A stretch of 64,000 nt of DNA from Clostridium folliculivorans (GCF_024341905.1 NZ_BQXY01000001.1:281013-345012); one strand, 5' to 3'; positions 1-8,002 are shown, counted from the first letter of the stretch. Translations and numbers: made by a program. Notes: generated by a model not told the origin, from the letters alone.

Positions 1-1035
1 ATGCAGGATGGGGTGTTCAGAGAAGGCGACTATGTACACCCCATTGGCAAAGCGATTTTTGTATTTGCAGGAGGCACGAGCAGTACCTTTAAAGAATTCA
101 GCGGAGAAGATATTAATGATGAAATGGAATATAAGCTCTTTTTTAAAGAATTTCAAAGCAGGAAGGGGCCGGATTTTATAAGCAGGCTAAGGGGTTATGT
201 GAATATCCTAGGGCCAAATCAAACAGATGAACATTGGGATCAATTATTTGTAATTCGCAGAGCCATGCTTTTACGTTCACTCCTGGAGCGCAAAACCCCT
301 TATCTCATAAATGATAGAGGTGAAGCTCAAATAGATAATGGTGTATTACGGGCACTTCTTAAAATATCAAAGTATAAACATGAATCAAGATCTATGGAAG
401 CAATACTTGAAATGAGCTCGCTCAGTGGAGCAAAAAAGTGGGAGCAATCGCATCTGCCATCAAAGGAACAGTTAATACTTCATGTTGATGCAGAACAATT
501 TTTACGTCTACTAATGCAAGATGCATTTTTTAGTGAGAAAATTGAGAAGCTTGCTATGGACCTTTATCATACTCACAAAGAAATTTATAAAGATACTCTT
601 AAGTCGGGTTTAACGTGCATGCAGCCATGGGAGGATATTGATGATGAATTTAAAAATTCTATTCGCGATAGAGTGAGATATATCCCTAATGCCTTAAATA
701 AAATAAATTACGATATAATATCTGTTAAAGAAAAACCAGAAATAATTGAATTTACAGAAAGAGAGCTGGACATTTTAGCTGAATATGAACACAAGCGCTG
801 GTCACTACAAAAGAAAGATGAGGGGTGGAAATATGGTGATAAGATAGATGAGAAGAGAAGAACCCATCCTTCTTTGGTGCCGTGGGATAACCTGGGCTTA
901 GATGAGAAAAATAATATAATATCTTATATTAAAGCTTGGCCGGAAATATTGGCTAATTCTAATTTTAAGATAGAGCGGCTAAAGTATTTATGCTTTTGCG
1001 AATCTCAAGGATATGTTAAAGGTTCAATGCAATAG
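1..1035 (+). CDS. ATPase with C-terminal RyR domain (5' end outside window)
   Basis: The reading frame is open from the first base, so this is probably the C-terminal 344 residues of a longer protein. The last ~90 residues carry a RyR (ryanodine-receptor repeat-like) domain: an EHKRW motif, then GWKYGDKID, then HPSLVPWDNL. The upstream part has a hydrophobic strand ending in FAGGTSSTF, which resembles the sensor-1 strand of an AAA+ ATPase, followed by a helical arginine-rich stretch with RRAMLLRSLLER. In the family, prokaryotic RyR domains occur in predicted ligand-sensing and conflict-related proteins, often fused to P-loop ATPases. No Walker A motif lies inside the window, so the ATPase call is inferred from the sensor-like strand. 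Substrate and partner are unknown. Confidence 0.6.
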   Translation: MQDGVFREGDYVHPIGKAIFVFAGGTSSTFKEFSGEDINDEMEYKLFFKEFQSRKGPDFISRLRGYVNILGPNQTDEHWDQLFVIRRAMLLRSLLERKTPYLINDRGEAQIDNGVLRALLKISKYKHESRSMEAILEMSSLSGAKKWEQSHLPSKEQLILHVDAEQFLRLLMQDAFFSEKIEKLAMDLYHTHKEIYKDTLKSGLTCMQPWEDIDDEFKNSIRDRVRYIPNALNKINYDIISVKEKPEIIEFTERELDILAEYEHKRWSLQKKDEGWKYGDKIDEKRRTHPSLVPWDNLGLDEKNNIISYIKAWPEILANSNFKIERLKYLCFCESQGYVKGSMQ

Positions 1036-1078
1036 TAAAAAGAATAGATTATCACATAAAATTGTTATAAAATCAAAA

Positions 1079-1114
1079 AAGTTGTTTATAAAGTTGTATA
1101 TAAAGTTGTATATA
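1079..1114. repeat. Three tandem 12-bp repeats
   Basis: Three head-to-tail copies of AAGTTGTWTATA (1079-1090, 1091-1102, 1103-1114); the first differs from the other two at one base. They lie in the AT-rich gap before the CDGSH genes and could be regulatory or simple slippage products. Confidence 0.7.
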
Positions 1115-1120
1115 TCAGTA

Positions 1121-1138
1121 TAAAACATATATGTTTTA
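1121..1138. promoter_or_regulatory. Perfect 18-bp palindrome, possible operator
   Basis: TAAAACATATATGTTTTA is its own reverse complement and sits about 65 bp before the first CDGSH start codon. It may be an operator for that pair of genes. AT-rich palindromes also arise by chance, so support is weak. Confidence 0.3.
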
Positions 1139-1204
1139 ACATAATAATATTGAAATGAATAGTATTAGCTAAATCAATAGACAAAATAAAGAGGAGCGGT
1201 AATT

Positions 1205-1453
1205 ATGGAAAAACCTATAATAGCACAAAAATCACCTATTCCTGTTGAACTCAAAAAGGGTGAAACTTATTATTATTGTACATGTGGCAGAAGTTCAAAG
1301 CAACCATTTTGCAATGGAGCACATCAAGGCACTTCATTTGAACCATTGGCATTCACCGCTGAAAAAGATGGAACGGCTTATTTATGTGGATGTAAACATA
1401 CTGGCAATCCTCCATATTGTGATGGAACCCATGATAAGCTAAAGGAGGAGTAA
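1205..1453 (+). CDS. Double CDGSH iron-sulfur protein
   Basis: An 82-residue soluble protein with two complete CDGSH-type [2Fe-2S] ligand sets: C-T-C followed by PFCNGAH near residues 26-40, and C-G-C followed by PYCDGTH near residues 61-75. Each set gives three Cys plus one His, the unusual 3Cys:1His coordination of the mitoNEET/Miner family. Bacterial members are small redox or Fe-S transfer proteins without a fixed pathway. A GAGGAG ribosome site sits 8 nt before the ATG. The stop codon is followed within a few bases by another CDGSH gene, so the two are probably co-transcribed. The physiological partner cannot be read from the sequence. Confidence 0.85.
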   Translation: MEKPIIAQKSPIPVELKKGETYYYCTCGRSSKQPFCNGAHQGTSFEPLAFTAEKDGTAYLCGCKHTGNPPYCDGTHDKLKEE

Positions 1454-1457
1454 AACC

Positions 1458-1655
1458 ATAGGAAATATTAAAATTCAAGTACTTGATGACGCGCCACTTA
1501 TTGTAAAAGGTGAAGTAGAATTAATTGATGGCGAAGGTAAAAGTATGGGGACTAATCCTGAATTTCATTTATGCAGATGTGGCTTATCAAAAAATAAACC
1601 ACATTGCGATGGTTCTCATAGAGGGAAGTTTGAGAGCAAAGTTCGCGCAAAATAA
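1458..1655 (+). CDS. Single CDGSH protein, apparent AUA start
   Basis: A 65-residue reading frame ending in one CDGSH motif (C-R-C, then PHCDGSH near residues 38-53). It has no ATG, GTG or TTG before the conserved region: the frame is closed by a stop at 1440-1442, and the first plausible initiator is ATA at 1458, about 9 nt after AAAGGAGG (1441-1448). The N-terminal strand (IKIQVLDDAPLIVKGEVEL) is the usual beginning of this family, so most of the protein must be translated if the gene is functional. Either AUA is used as a rare start codon or a former ATG has mutated and expression is reduced. It directly follows the double-CDGSH gene, 4 nt after its stop. Confidence 0.7.
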   Translation: MGNIKIQVLDDAPLIVKGEVELIDGEGKSMGTNPEFHLCRCGLSKNKPHCDGSHRGKFESKVRAK

Positions 1656-1696
1656 TTATATATCTATAAAGTCTATGTATATTGCATAGGCTTTTA

Positions 1697-1784
1697 CTAT
1701 TTTTTCTTAACTTTGTGTCTACTTTATTGTACCATGTCCACTATTTTTTCTTAACTCTGTGTCTACTTTATTGTACCATGTCCA
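1697..1784. repeat. 44-bp tandem duplication, possible IS end remnant
   Basis: Two adjacent 44-bp copies (1697-1740 and 1741-1784) differ at one base. Each ends GTACCATGTCCA; read on the other strand it begins TGGACATGGTACAATAAAGT, which looks like the terminal repeat of an IS3-type element. No transposase remains. The duplication abuts a truncated regulator gene, so a past insertion and imprecise loss is the likely history. Confidence 0.55.
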
Positions 1785-2140
1785 ATGCACAATCTAAAGA
1801 TAATGAATCTGTAGATGGGATTAGATATGCTAAAATGATTGGCGGAATAGTTAATTTAGTTAGGTATTCCATTGGATCAAAATTAGATTCTGAAGGAATT
1901 CATTATCAACGTTTTATCACACATGTTAAGTTTTTTGTAGAAAGACTATTTAAAGGTAAAATGCTTAAAGGTGAAAGCGAAGTAATGTTTGACCAAATAT
2001 CAGTTCTTTATCCCGAATCTATGGAAATTGCATTTAAAATAAAGGATTATATACAAAAAGTATATAATGAAGTTATTTCAAAGGATGAACTAACATATTT
2101 AGCAGTGCATATAAACAGATTGCAGTCTAATAATGAGTGA
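1785..2140 (+). pseudogene. Truncated BglG/LicT-type antiterminator (PRD fragment)
   Basis: The 115 or so C-terminal residues match a PTS regulation domain (PRD): a DGIRYAKMIGGIVNLVRY helix, a conserved HVKFFVERLF segment and the closing LAVHINRL. Full-length antiterminators of this family have an N-terminal RNA-binding domain and two PRDs (about 280 residues). Here the RNA-binding domain and first PRD are missing. The frame simply runs back into the 44-bp duplication, which contributes an artificial hydrophobic N-terminus. No ribosome site precedes it. It is therefore a relic. The sugar-PTS operon it once controlled is not present nearby. Confidence 0.7.
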
Positions 2141-2161
2141 AATTAATAAAGTTATATAAGT

Positions 2162-2202
2162 ATTACCCACGACAAATAATCGTGGGTAATTTAGCGTTTT
2201 TC
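2162..2202 (+). terminator. Rho-independent terminator
   Basis: An 11-bp perfect stem (ATTACCCACGA at 2162-2172, its complement at 2180-2190) with a 7-nt loop, followed by a T-rich stretch. It closes the CDGSH/PRD-relic region ahead of the sigma-54 activator gene. Confidence 0.8.
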
Positions 2203-2282
2203 AAGTGTAAAAATTCAGATGAATAGATAAATTGTAAGAATAAAAAAATTAATATCAAAGATAACTAAAGTTTTATAAAAAA

Positions 2283-2311
2283 TTGTATTTTTAAATTTTG
2301 TAAGCTATACT
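2283..2311 (+). promoter_or_regulatory. Sigma-A-type promoter of the sigma-54 activator gene
   Basis: TTGTAT at 2283-2288, a 17-bp spacer and TATACT at 2306-2311. The predicted start of transcription is about 35 nt before the activator's ATG. Confidence 0.6.
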
Positions 2312-2352
2312 AATTAAAAGTATAAAGTTTACAAGAAAGAAGGTACTAGCAC

Positions 2353-4077
2353 ATGGTAAAGGGAGCATTATCTTTGAACTATTTCAATGAGTTGAAAACG
2401 ATATTAGATAATATATTTAATGAAATAATTATAGTTGATAATAATAATAAAATATTCTTTATCAATGAAGCAGCTAGTATTCTTTTTGGCTTAGATTGCA
2501 AAAGTAGTTTGGGTAAGGACATTAATAAATTAATACAGCATTCAGAGCTTTCCTATTTGTTATCAAGTAAAAAAGAAGAAATTAAAAAGCCTATAGTTAT
2601 TAATGAATTAAGCTTAATACTAAATGTTATATCTATATATAATTGTGAAAACTTAGAGGGATCTATACTGGTTTTCAATAATATAACCAATTACAATGAA
2701 CTTCTTCATAAGCTTGATGAAGAGAAAAACAGTAGTGAAATATTAAATACTGTAATTGAGACAGCTTACGATGGTATGGTGATTATAGATAAGAATGGAA
2801 TAATCACCATGATGAGTAAGGCGTATAAGGATTTTCTAGGAATAAAAAGTGAAGATGTAATAGGCAGACATGTAACTGAAGTTATAGAGAATACAAGAAT
2901 GCCAATAGTGCTTGAAACAGGTAAAGAAGAAGTAGCGCAGCTTCATAGGATTAAAGGAAATTATATGATAGCCTCAAGAATACCCATAATTAAAAATGGA
3001 GAAGTCATTGGGGTTGTAGGGAAGGTATTATTTAGAAATGTAAAAGAACTTAATAGTCTTTACAAAAAAATAAGTGCTATAGAAAAAGAATTAGCTAATT
3101 ATAAATCAAGGTTTAAGGAATTTAATACAGCTAGCTATTCTCTTGAAAATATTATAGGAGAAAGTGAGGCCATTTGCTCAGCTAAGGCTATAGTGAAAAA
3201 AGCTGCACATACTAGTTCAAATGTACTTATTTTAGGAGAAAGCGGCACTGGGAAGGAAATCTTTGCTCATGCTATACATTCGGAGAGTAATCGTTATGAG
3301 GGACCTTTTGTTAAAGTCAATTGTGCAGCTATTCCAAGTGATTTGCTTGAGTCTGAACTATTTGGCTATGAAGCAGGAGCTTTTACAGGTGCAAGAAAAG
3401 AAGGGAAAATCGGAAAATTTGAAATAGCAAATGAAGGTACAATATTCTTAGATGAAATTGGAGATATGCCACTTCATATGCAGGTGAAACTTCTAAGGGT
3501 AATTCAAGAAAGAGAAGTTGAAAAGATTGGTGGAGTTGCAACCAGGAAGATTAACATAAGGATAATTGCAGCTACAAATAGAAATCTTGAAAGATTAGTT
3601 TCTGAGGGTAAGTTTCGTGAAGATCTATATTACAGGCTCAATGTTGTAACAATTGAAATACCACCTTTAAGAGAGAGAGGAAATGATATTATACTTATAT
3701 CTAATCATCTCATCAAAAAACTTTCAGTGAGTTTAGATAAGAAGGTTAAAGGAATGACCAAAGAGGCTGAGCAGTATCTTAAGACCTATGAATGGAAAGG
3801 CAATGTTAGAGAACTAGAAAATATCTTAGAGAGAGCAATTAATATTATGGGAGATAGTGATGTAATTGATGTAGATGATCTGCCAAAAGAGATTACAGGT
3901 AAAAAAGCTTCAATGATTCCTAAAAAGCTTCAGGACATCTTAGAAGAAAGTGAAAAAAATGCTATTATTCTTGCACTTAGAGCAGCAGATGGAAATAAGA
4001 CGAAAGCAGCAAAAATTTTAGATATAGGTCGTACTAGTTTGTACGAAAAAATAGAAAAATATAAAATAGAGAAGTAG
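2353..4077 (+). CDS. PAS-domain sigma-54-dependent transcriptional activator
   Basis: A 574-residue bacterial enhancer-binding protein. Two N-terminal PAS domains (about residues 8-115 and 125-235) would sense a ligand or redox state. A linker coiled coil leads to the AAA+ domain with Walker A GESGTGKE (295-302), the sigma-54 contact loop GAFTGA (342-347), Walker B TIFLDEIGDM (near 372) and the R-finger region FREDLYYRLNV. The C-terminus is a Fis-type helix-turn-helix (about 535-574). There is no receiver domain, so control is by the PAS domains, not phosphorylation. It needs RpoN-RNA polymerase. It is followed by a terminator, three matching 18-bp palindromic sites and a -24/-12 promoter, so the CoA-transferase operon is its evident target. 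The signal is probably a substrate of that operon, but this is inference. Confidence 0.93.
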   Translation: MVKGALSLNYFNELKTILDNIFNEIIIVDNNNKIFFINEAASILFGLDCKSSLGKDINKLIQHSELSYLLSSKKEEIKKPIVINELSLILNVISIYNCENLEGSILVFNNITNYNELLHKLDEEKNSSEILNTVIETAYDGMVIIDKNGIITMMSKAYKDFLGIKSEDVIGRHVTEVIENTRMPIVLETGKEEVAQLHRIKGNYMIASRIPIIKNGEVIGVVGKVLFRNVKELNSLYKKISAIEKELANYKSRFKEFNTASYSLENIIGESEAICSAKAIVKKAAHTSSNVLILGESGTGKEIFAHAIHSESNRYEGPFVKVNCAAIPSDLLESELFGYEAGAFTGARKEGKIGKFEIANEGTIFLDEIGDMPLHMQVKLLRVIQEREVEKIGGVATRKINIRIIAATNRNLERLVSEGKFREDLYYRLNVVTIEIPPLRERGNDIILISNHLIKKLSVSLDKKVKGMTKEAEQYLKTYEWKGNVRELENILERAINIMGDSDVIDVDDLPKEITGKKASMIPKKLQDILEESEKNAIILALRAADGNKTKAAKILDIGRTSLYEKIEKYKIEK

Positions 4078-4108
4078 TTGTACGGAGATTCGTACAACTA
4101 CTTTTTTT
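4072..4108 (+). terminator. Terminator of the sigma-54 activator gene
   Basis: A 13-bp perfect stem (4072-4084 with 4091-4103), 6-nt loop GAGATT, then a T run. The stem contains the activator's stop codon and also forms the first of the three activator-binding palindromes, so the DNA appears to serve two functions. Confidence 0.85.
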
Positions 4109-4181
4109 ACTTATTATAATTGTTCGGAAGAACGCACACTATGTAAATGTTTACTTAAATTAATGTACGGAAATGTGAACA
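4079..4181. promoter_or_regulatory. Three upstream activator sites for the sigma-54 activator
   Basis: Three 18-bp sites share TGTWCGGA-N5-G-N-ACA (the half ends pair as an inverted repeat): TGTACGGAGATTCGTACA (4079-4096), TGTTCGGAAGAACGCACA (4121-4138) and TGTACGGAAATGTGAACA (4164-4181). Their centres are 42 and 43 bp apart, four helical turns, so all face the same side of the DNA. The last lies about 90 bp upstream of the -24 element. This is the usual geometry for enhancer-binding proteins. Binding by the gene at 2353 is inferred from position. Confidence 0.75.
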
Positions 4182-4261
4182 TAAAATTTGTGTTTTATAA
4201 GATTTGTATACCTTTAAAGCAGATAAGACCCTTTATTTACGTTTATTTTATCTCTGAAGTC

Positions 4262-4279
4262 TTGGCATGAATGTTGCTT
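4262..4279 (+). promoter_or_regulatory. Sigma-54 (-24/-12) promoter
   Basis: TTGGCATGAATGTTGCTT carries GG at 4264-4265 and GC at 4276-4277 with exactly 10 bp between them, matching the TGGCAC-N5-TTGC consensus at all key bases. It lies about 80 bp before the CoA-transferase start codon. Confidence 0.88.
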
Positions 4280-4358
4280 ATATAAATAAGTGAAAGCGAA
4301 CTTATTAATAAATATTAAAACTTTTACTATATGAAGTATATGAAAAGGAGGAGAAAAT

Positions 4359-5903
4359 ATGAGCAAGGTAATGTTAGCGGAACAAGCAATCTCCTTAATA
4401 AAAAATGGAGACACATTGGCAGTAGGCGGCTTCATAGGTATTGGACACCCTGAGGGAATTACAAAGAAGCTTAAAGAAATTTATCTAGAAAAAGGTGCTC
4501 CAAATAATTTAACTCTTGTATATGCAGCAGGTCAAGGAGATGGAAAGGAAAAAGGATTAAATCATTTAGGACAAGAAGGTCTTCTTTCTAGAGTAATAGG
4601 AGGACATTGGGGGCTGGCTCCTAAGGTTCAGGAACTAGCAATTAAGAATAAGATAAAAGCTTATAATCTTCCTCAAGGAGTAATATCAAGTCTTTACAGG
4701 GATATTGCAGCAGGAAAGCCAGGAACTATTACTCATGTTGGCTTGAAAACTTTTGTAGATCCAAGAGTTGAAGGTGGAAAGTTAAATGATTGTACTACTG
4801 AAGATATTGTAAAGGTTATTGAGATTGACGATAAAGAGTATCTTTACTATAAAGCTTTTCCTATAAATGTAGCGATAATTAGGGCTACTTATGCAGATGA
4901 AGAAGGGAACGCAAGTCTTCAAAAGGAAGCTGCTACTCTTGATGGTCTTTCAATGGCTCAGGCAGCAAAGAATTCTGGCGGAAAAGTAATTCTTCAGGTT
5001 GAAAAGATAGTATCAAAAGGAAATTTAGATCCGAGGCTTGTAAAGATTCCAGGAATACTGGTAGATGCTGTGGTTGTAGCCAGCACAGAAGACCACATGC
5101 AGACTTTCGCAGAAGCCTTTAATCCAGCTTTCTGTGGAGAAATAAAAATGCCAGCAAATTCTATAAAATGTCTTCCAATGGATGAAAGAAAAATAATAGC
5201 TAGACGTTGTGCTTTGGAGTTAGTTCCAAATGCAATTGCAAATTTAGGAATCGGAATGCCAGAGGGTATTTCTATGGTTGCAAATGAAGAAAATATAGGT
5301 AATACATTGAGACTTACAATTGAGTCAGGTCCAATTGGAGGAATACCAGCTGGTGGTCTAAGCTTTGGAGCAGCGATTAATCCAGATAGTATAATAGATC
5401 AATCCTCTCAGTTTGACTTTTACGATGGTGGAGGCTTAGATGTAGCATTTTTAGGTCTAGCACAATGCGATGAAAAAGGAAACATCAATGTAAGTAAATT
5501 TGGTCCTAAGATAGCTGGCTGTGGCGGCTTTATAAATATAACTCAAAATGCAAAAAAAGTTGTTTTCTGTGGAACCTTTACTGCAAGTGGACTTAAGATT
5601 AATATTTCTGATGGTAAGCTAATCATTGATAAGGAAGGCAAATCAAAGAAATTTATCAAGGATGTTGAGCAAATCACTTTTAGTGGAGATTATGCAAGAG
5701 AAGTAAACCAATCAGTTCTTTATATAACTGAAAGAGCAGTTTTTAGGTTGACCAGTGATGGAGTGGAATTAGAAGAAATAGCTCCGGGAGTAAATTTAGA
5801 AAAAGATATTCTGGATCAAATGGATTTTAGACCAATAATATCACAGAATTTAAAGCTAATGGATGAAAGAATCTTTAAAGATGAACTTATGAATCTCAAG
5901 TAA
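4359..5903 (+). CDS. pct: Acyl-CoA:acetate CoA-transferase (propionate CoA-transferase family)
   Basis: A 514-residue class I CoA-transferase with both halves (alpha and beta subunit equivalents) fused in one chain, as in propionate CoA-transferase and YdiF. The catalytic glutamate is E322 in the IESGPIGG motif, close to its position in characterised family members (about 524 residues). The glycine-rich GGFIGIGHPEG near the N-terminus is the CoA-binding start. It moves CoA between acetyl-CoA (or another acyl-CoA) and a short carboxylic or hydroxy acid in the cytoplasm. AAGGAGGAG lies just before the ATG. It is the first gene of the sigma-54-controlled operon with a GntP permease and a MaoC hydratase. 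Together these suggest activation of an imported short hydroxy acid. Exact acyl preference cannot be seen. Confidence 0.88.
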   Translation: MSKVMLAEQAISLIKNGDTLAVGGFIGIGHPEGITKKLKEIYLEKGAPNNLTLVYAAGQGDGKEKGLNHLGQEGLLSRVIGGHWGLAPKVQELAIKNKIKAYNLPQGVISSLYRDIAAGKPGTITHVGLKTFVDPRVEGGKLNDCTTEDIVKVIEIDDKEYLYYKAFPINVAIIRATYADEEGNASLQKEAATLDGLSMAQAAKNSGGKVILQVEKIVSKGNLDPRLVKIPGILVDAVVVASTEDHMQTFAEAFNPAFCGEIKMPANSIKCLPMDERKIIARRCALELVPNAIANLGIGMPEGISMVANEENIGNTLRLTIESGPIGGIPAGGLSFGAAINPDSIIDQSSQFDFYDGGGLDVAFLGLAQCDEKGNINVSKFGPKIAGCGGFINITQNAKKVVFCGTFTASGLKINISDGKLIIDKEGKSKKFIKDVEQITFSGDYAREVNQSVLYITERAVFRLTSDGVELEEIAPGVNLEKDILDQMDFRPIISQNLKLMDERIFKDELMNLK

Positions 5904-5983
5904 TTTCTCAATGTGAAAAATAACTATGGTTAGAAAAAGTGGTTGTTAAATGAAAAAATAATAAATAAATGGAGGTTTTATAT

Positions 5984-7378
5984 ATGGCGGTTATAGGTAT
6001 TTTATTAAGCTTAGTATTGTTAATGGTTATGGCTTATAGAGGATTCTCAGTTATAGTCTTTGCACCTATATTTGCAATTGCAGCGGCTATATTTTCTGGA
6101 ATGGCAGTTATGCCAACCTATACGGAAATATTTCTACCTAACTTAGGTAATTACGTAAAGGTTTACTTTCCGTTCTTCTTATTAGGTGCTGTTTTTGGCA
6201 AAGTTATGGAGCAATCTGGTGCAGCAAAATCTATCGCTAAATTTATAGTTGAAAAATTGGGTAAAAAGCGTGCTATGTTATCTGTAATTTTATCAGCAGC
6301 AATTTTAACTTATGGTGGTGTAAGTCTTTTCGTTGTTGCATTTGCAGTGTATCCATTTGCCGCAGCAATATTTAAAGAAGCAGATATTCCAAAGAGACTT
6401 GTTCCTGCCACTATAGCAGTTGGTGCTTTCACATTTACTATGGATGCACTTCCAGGAACCCCTCAAATTCAAAACTCTATACCAATGAAGTTTTTTAACA
6501 CAGATCTTTATGCTGCTCCTATATTTGGAACATTAGGTGCGATTATAGTTTTAGTATGTGGTGTATCTTATCTTGAGTGGCGTAAACGTACAGCTCAAGC
6601 AAATGGTGAAGGCTATGGCGAAAATCATAAGAATGAACCAGTACTTGTTGAAGATGAAAGTTTACCAAATCCACTTATATCAGCACTACCATTAATATCT
6701 GTACTTGGAGTGACTTTGGCCCTACAAAAATTAGTATTTCCTAAATGGGATATAGTTTCTTGGGTTACTAAAGCTCCTTATAATATTCCACAGGCAAGTG
6801 TTGTAGGATCAATGAATAACTGGGCTTTAATGATTGCACTTGTTTTTGGTATTCTACTTGCAGTTTGTATTAATCCAAAGCGTATGAAAGGTAATTTAGC
6901 TTCAGCAATTAATGCAGGTGCAGTTGGATCATTACTAGCTGTTATGAATACAGCATCAGAAGTGGGCTTTGGTAATGTAATAAAAACTTTACCAGGATTT
7001 CAATCTATAGCTCATGCTTTAACAAACATTAATCCAAATGGTAGCCCATTACTTTCAGAAGCAGTAACAGTAAATGTACTTTCAGGAGTTACTGGTTCTG
7101 CATCAGGTGGAATGAGTATAGCACTTGATACTTTCGGTAAGCAGTATTTAGGCTGGGCAAATACTGCTGGGATAAACCCACAATTACTTCATCGTGTTGC
7201 TGCAATGGCCTCAGGTGGAATGGATACATTACCTCACAATGGTGCTGTTATAACTCTACTTGGAATTGCAGGATTAACTCACAAACAATCATATAAAGAT
7301 ATTTTTGTAATCACTTGTATTAAGACTGGAACTGTATTTGCATTGATAGCTTTACAAAGCATATTCCATTTTGTTTAA
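5984..7378 (+). CDS. GntP-family carboxylate permease
   Basis: An integral membrane protein of 464 residues with about 12-14 hydrophobic segments and the GntP-family signature regions (for example YGGVSLFVVAFAVYPFA, TMDALPGTPQIQNSIP and SGSASGGM-type loops). The family imports gluconate, other sugar acids and short hydroxy acids including beta-hydroxybutyrate, by proton symport. An in-frame ATG at 5969 lies within the ribosome site ATGGAGG, so the ATG at 5984 is chosen. It sits between the CoA-transferase and the hydratase, which points to a short hydroxy acid over gluconate: no gluconate kinase or dehydratase is nearby. Substrate is inferred from context only. Confidence 0.85.
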   Translation: MAVIGILLSLVLLMVMAYRGFSVIVFAPIFAIAAAIFSGMAVMPTYTEIFLPNLGNYVKVYFPFFLLGAVFGKVMEQSGAAKSIAKFIVEKLGKKRAMLSVILSAAILTYGGVSLFVVAFAVYPFAAAIFKEADIPKRLVPATIAVGAFTFTMDALPGTPQIQNSIPMKFFNTDLYAAPIFGTLGAIIVLVCGVSYLEWRKRTAQANGEGYGENHKNEPVLVEDESLPNPLISALPLISVLGVTLALQKLVFPKWDIVSWVTKAPYNIPQASVVGSMNNWALMIALVFGILLAVCINPKRMKGNLASAINAGAVGSLLAVMNTASEVGFGNVIKTLPGFQSIAHALTNINPNGSPLLSEAVTVNVLSGVTGSASGGMSIALDTFGKQYLGWANTAGINPQLLHRVAAMASGGMDTLPHNGAVITLLGIAGLTHKQSYKDIFVITCIKTGTVFALIALQSIFHFV

Positions 7379-7436
7379 TAAGTAGCTGGTGTAGTAGTTA
7401 GTAGATGAAAAGGCATTATATAAGGAGGAATTGAAG

Positions 7437-7853
7437 ATGAAGGGCTTAACTATAAGAGAAATAAATATTGGTGATAAAGCATCTTTTCAAAAGACAATTA
7501 CAGAAACGGATGTATACTTATATGCTGGTATAACAGGAGATTTAAATCCAGCTCATATAAATCAAGTTGAGGCAGAAAAAACAATGTTTCAAGGTAGAAT
7601 TGCTCATGGTATGTTAACAGCTGGTTTAGTATCAGCGGTACTTGGTATGCAATTGCCAGGACCAGGCTCAATATATCTTGGACAAGAACTTAAATTTGTT
7701 GCTCCAGTGAAGATAGGAGATACGATTAAAGCTGAAGTTGAGGTCATAGAGAAGCTTGAAGCTAAGAATAGAATAAAATTAAGTACTATATGTACAAATC
7801 AAGATGGTGTTGAGGTACTGATAGGTGTTGCAACTATAATGCCGCCAAAATAA
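7437..7853 (+). CDS. MaoC-like (R)-specific enoyl-CoA hydratase
   Basis: A 138-residue hot-dog-fold protein with the hydratase-2 signature AGITGDLNPAHIN, giving the Asp35/His40 catalytic pair of PhaJ-type enzymes, followed by the FQGRIAHGM segment. PhaJ enzymes interconvert (R)-3-hydroxyacyl-CoA and trans-2-enoyl-CoA. A TTG at 7431 is in frame but only 2 nt after GGAGG, so ATG 7437 (8-nt spacing) is preferred. Last gene of the sigma-54 operon, followed by a strong terminator. With the CoA-transferase it would convert (R)-3-hydroxybutyrate to crotonyl-CoA, which ordinary clostridial butyryl-CoA dehydrogenase could reduce. Confidence 0.88.
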   Translation: MKGLTIREINIGDKASFQKTITETDVYLYAGITGDLNPAHINQVEAEKTMFQGRIAHGMLTAGLVSAVLGMQLPGPGSIYLGQELKFVAPVKIGDTIKAEVEVIEKLEAKNRIKLSTICTNQDGVEVLIGVATIMPPK

Positions 7854-7867
7854 GGACAAGTTTTCTA

Positions 7868-7912
7868 AAAGCAGTGTGAATCTTAAATGGATAAGATTCA
7901 CACTGCTTTCTG
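7868..7912 (+). terminator. Strong terminator of the CoA-transferase operon
   Basis: An 18-bp perfect stem (7868-7885 with 7892-7909) around the loop AATGGA, ending in a T-rich tract. Confidence 0.88.
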
Positions 7913-8002
7913 TATACCTAATGAATTGAATACTTAGTTCGAATTGATGTGTCCACAGAACAGATTAATTTGTCGTATAGCGCATATAGTGTCAGTGTGA
8001 CG

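Noticed and set aside
4214-4435. A 73-codon minus-strand frame across the sigma-54 promoter
   Set aside because: It overlaps the promoter and the CoA-transferase start, has no ribosome site and no recognisable protein features.
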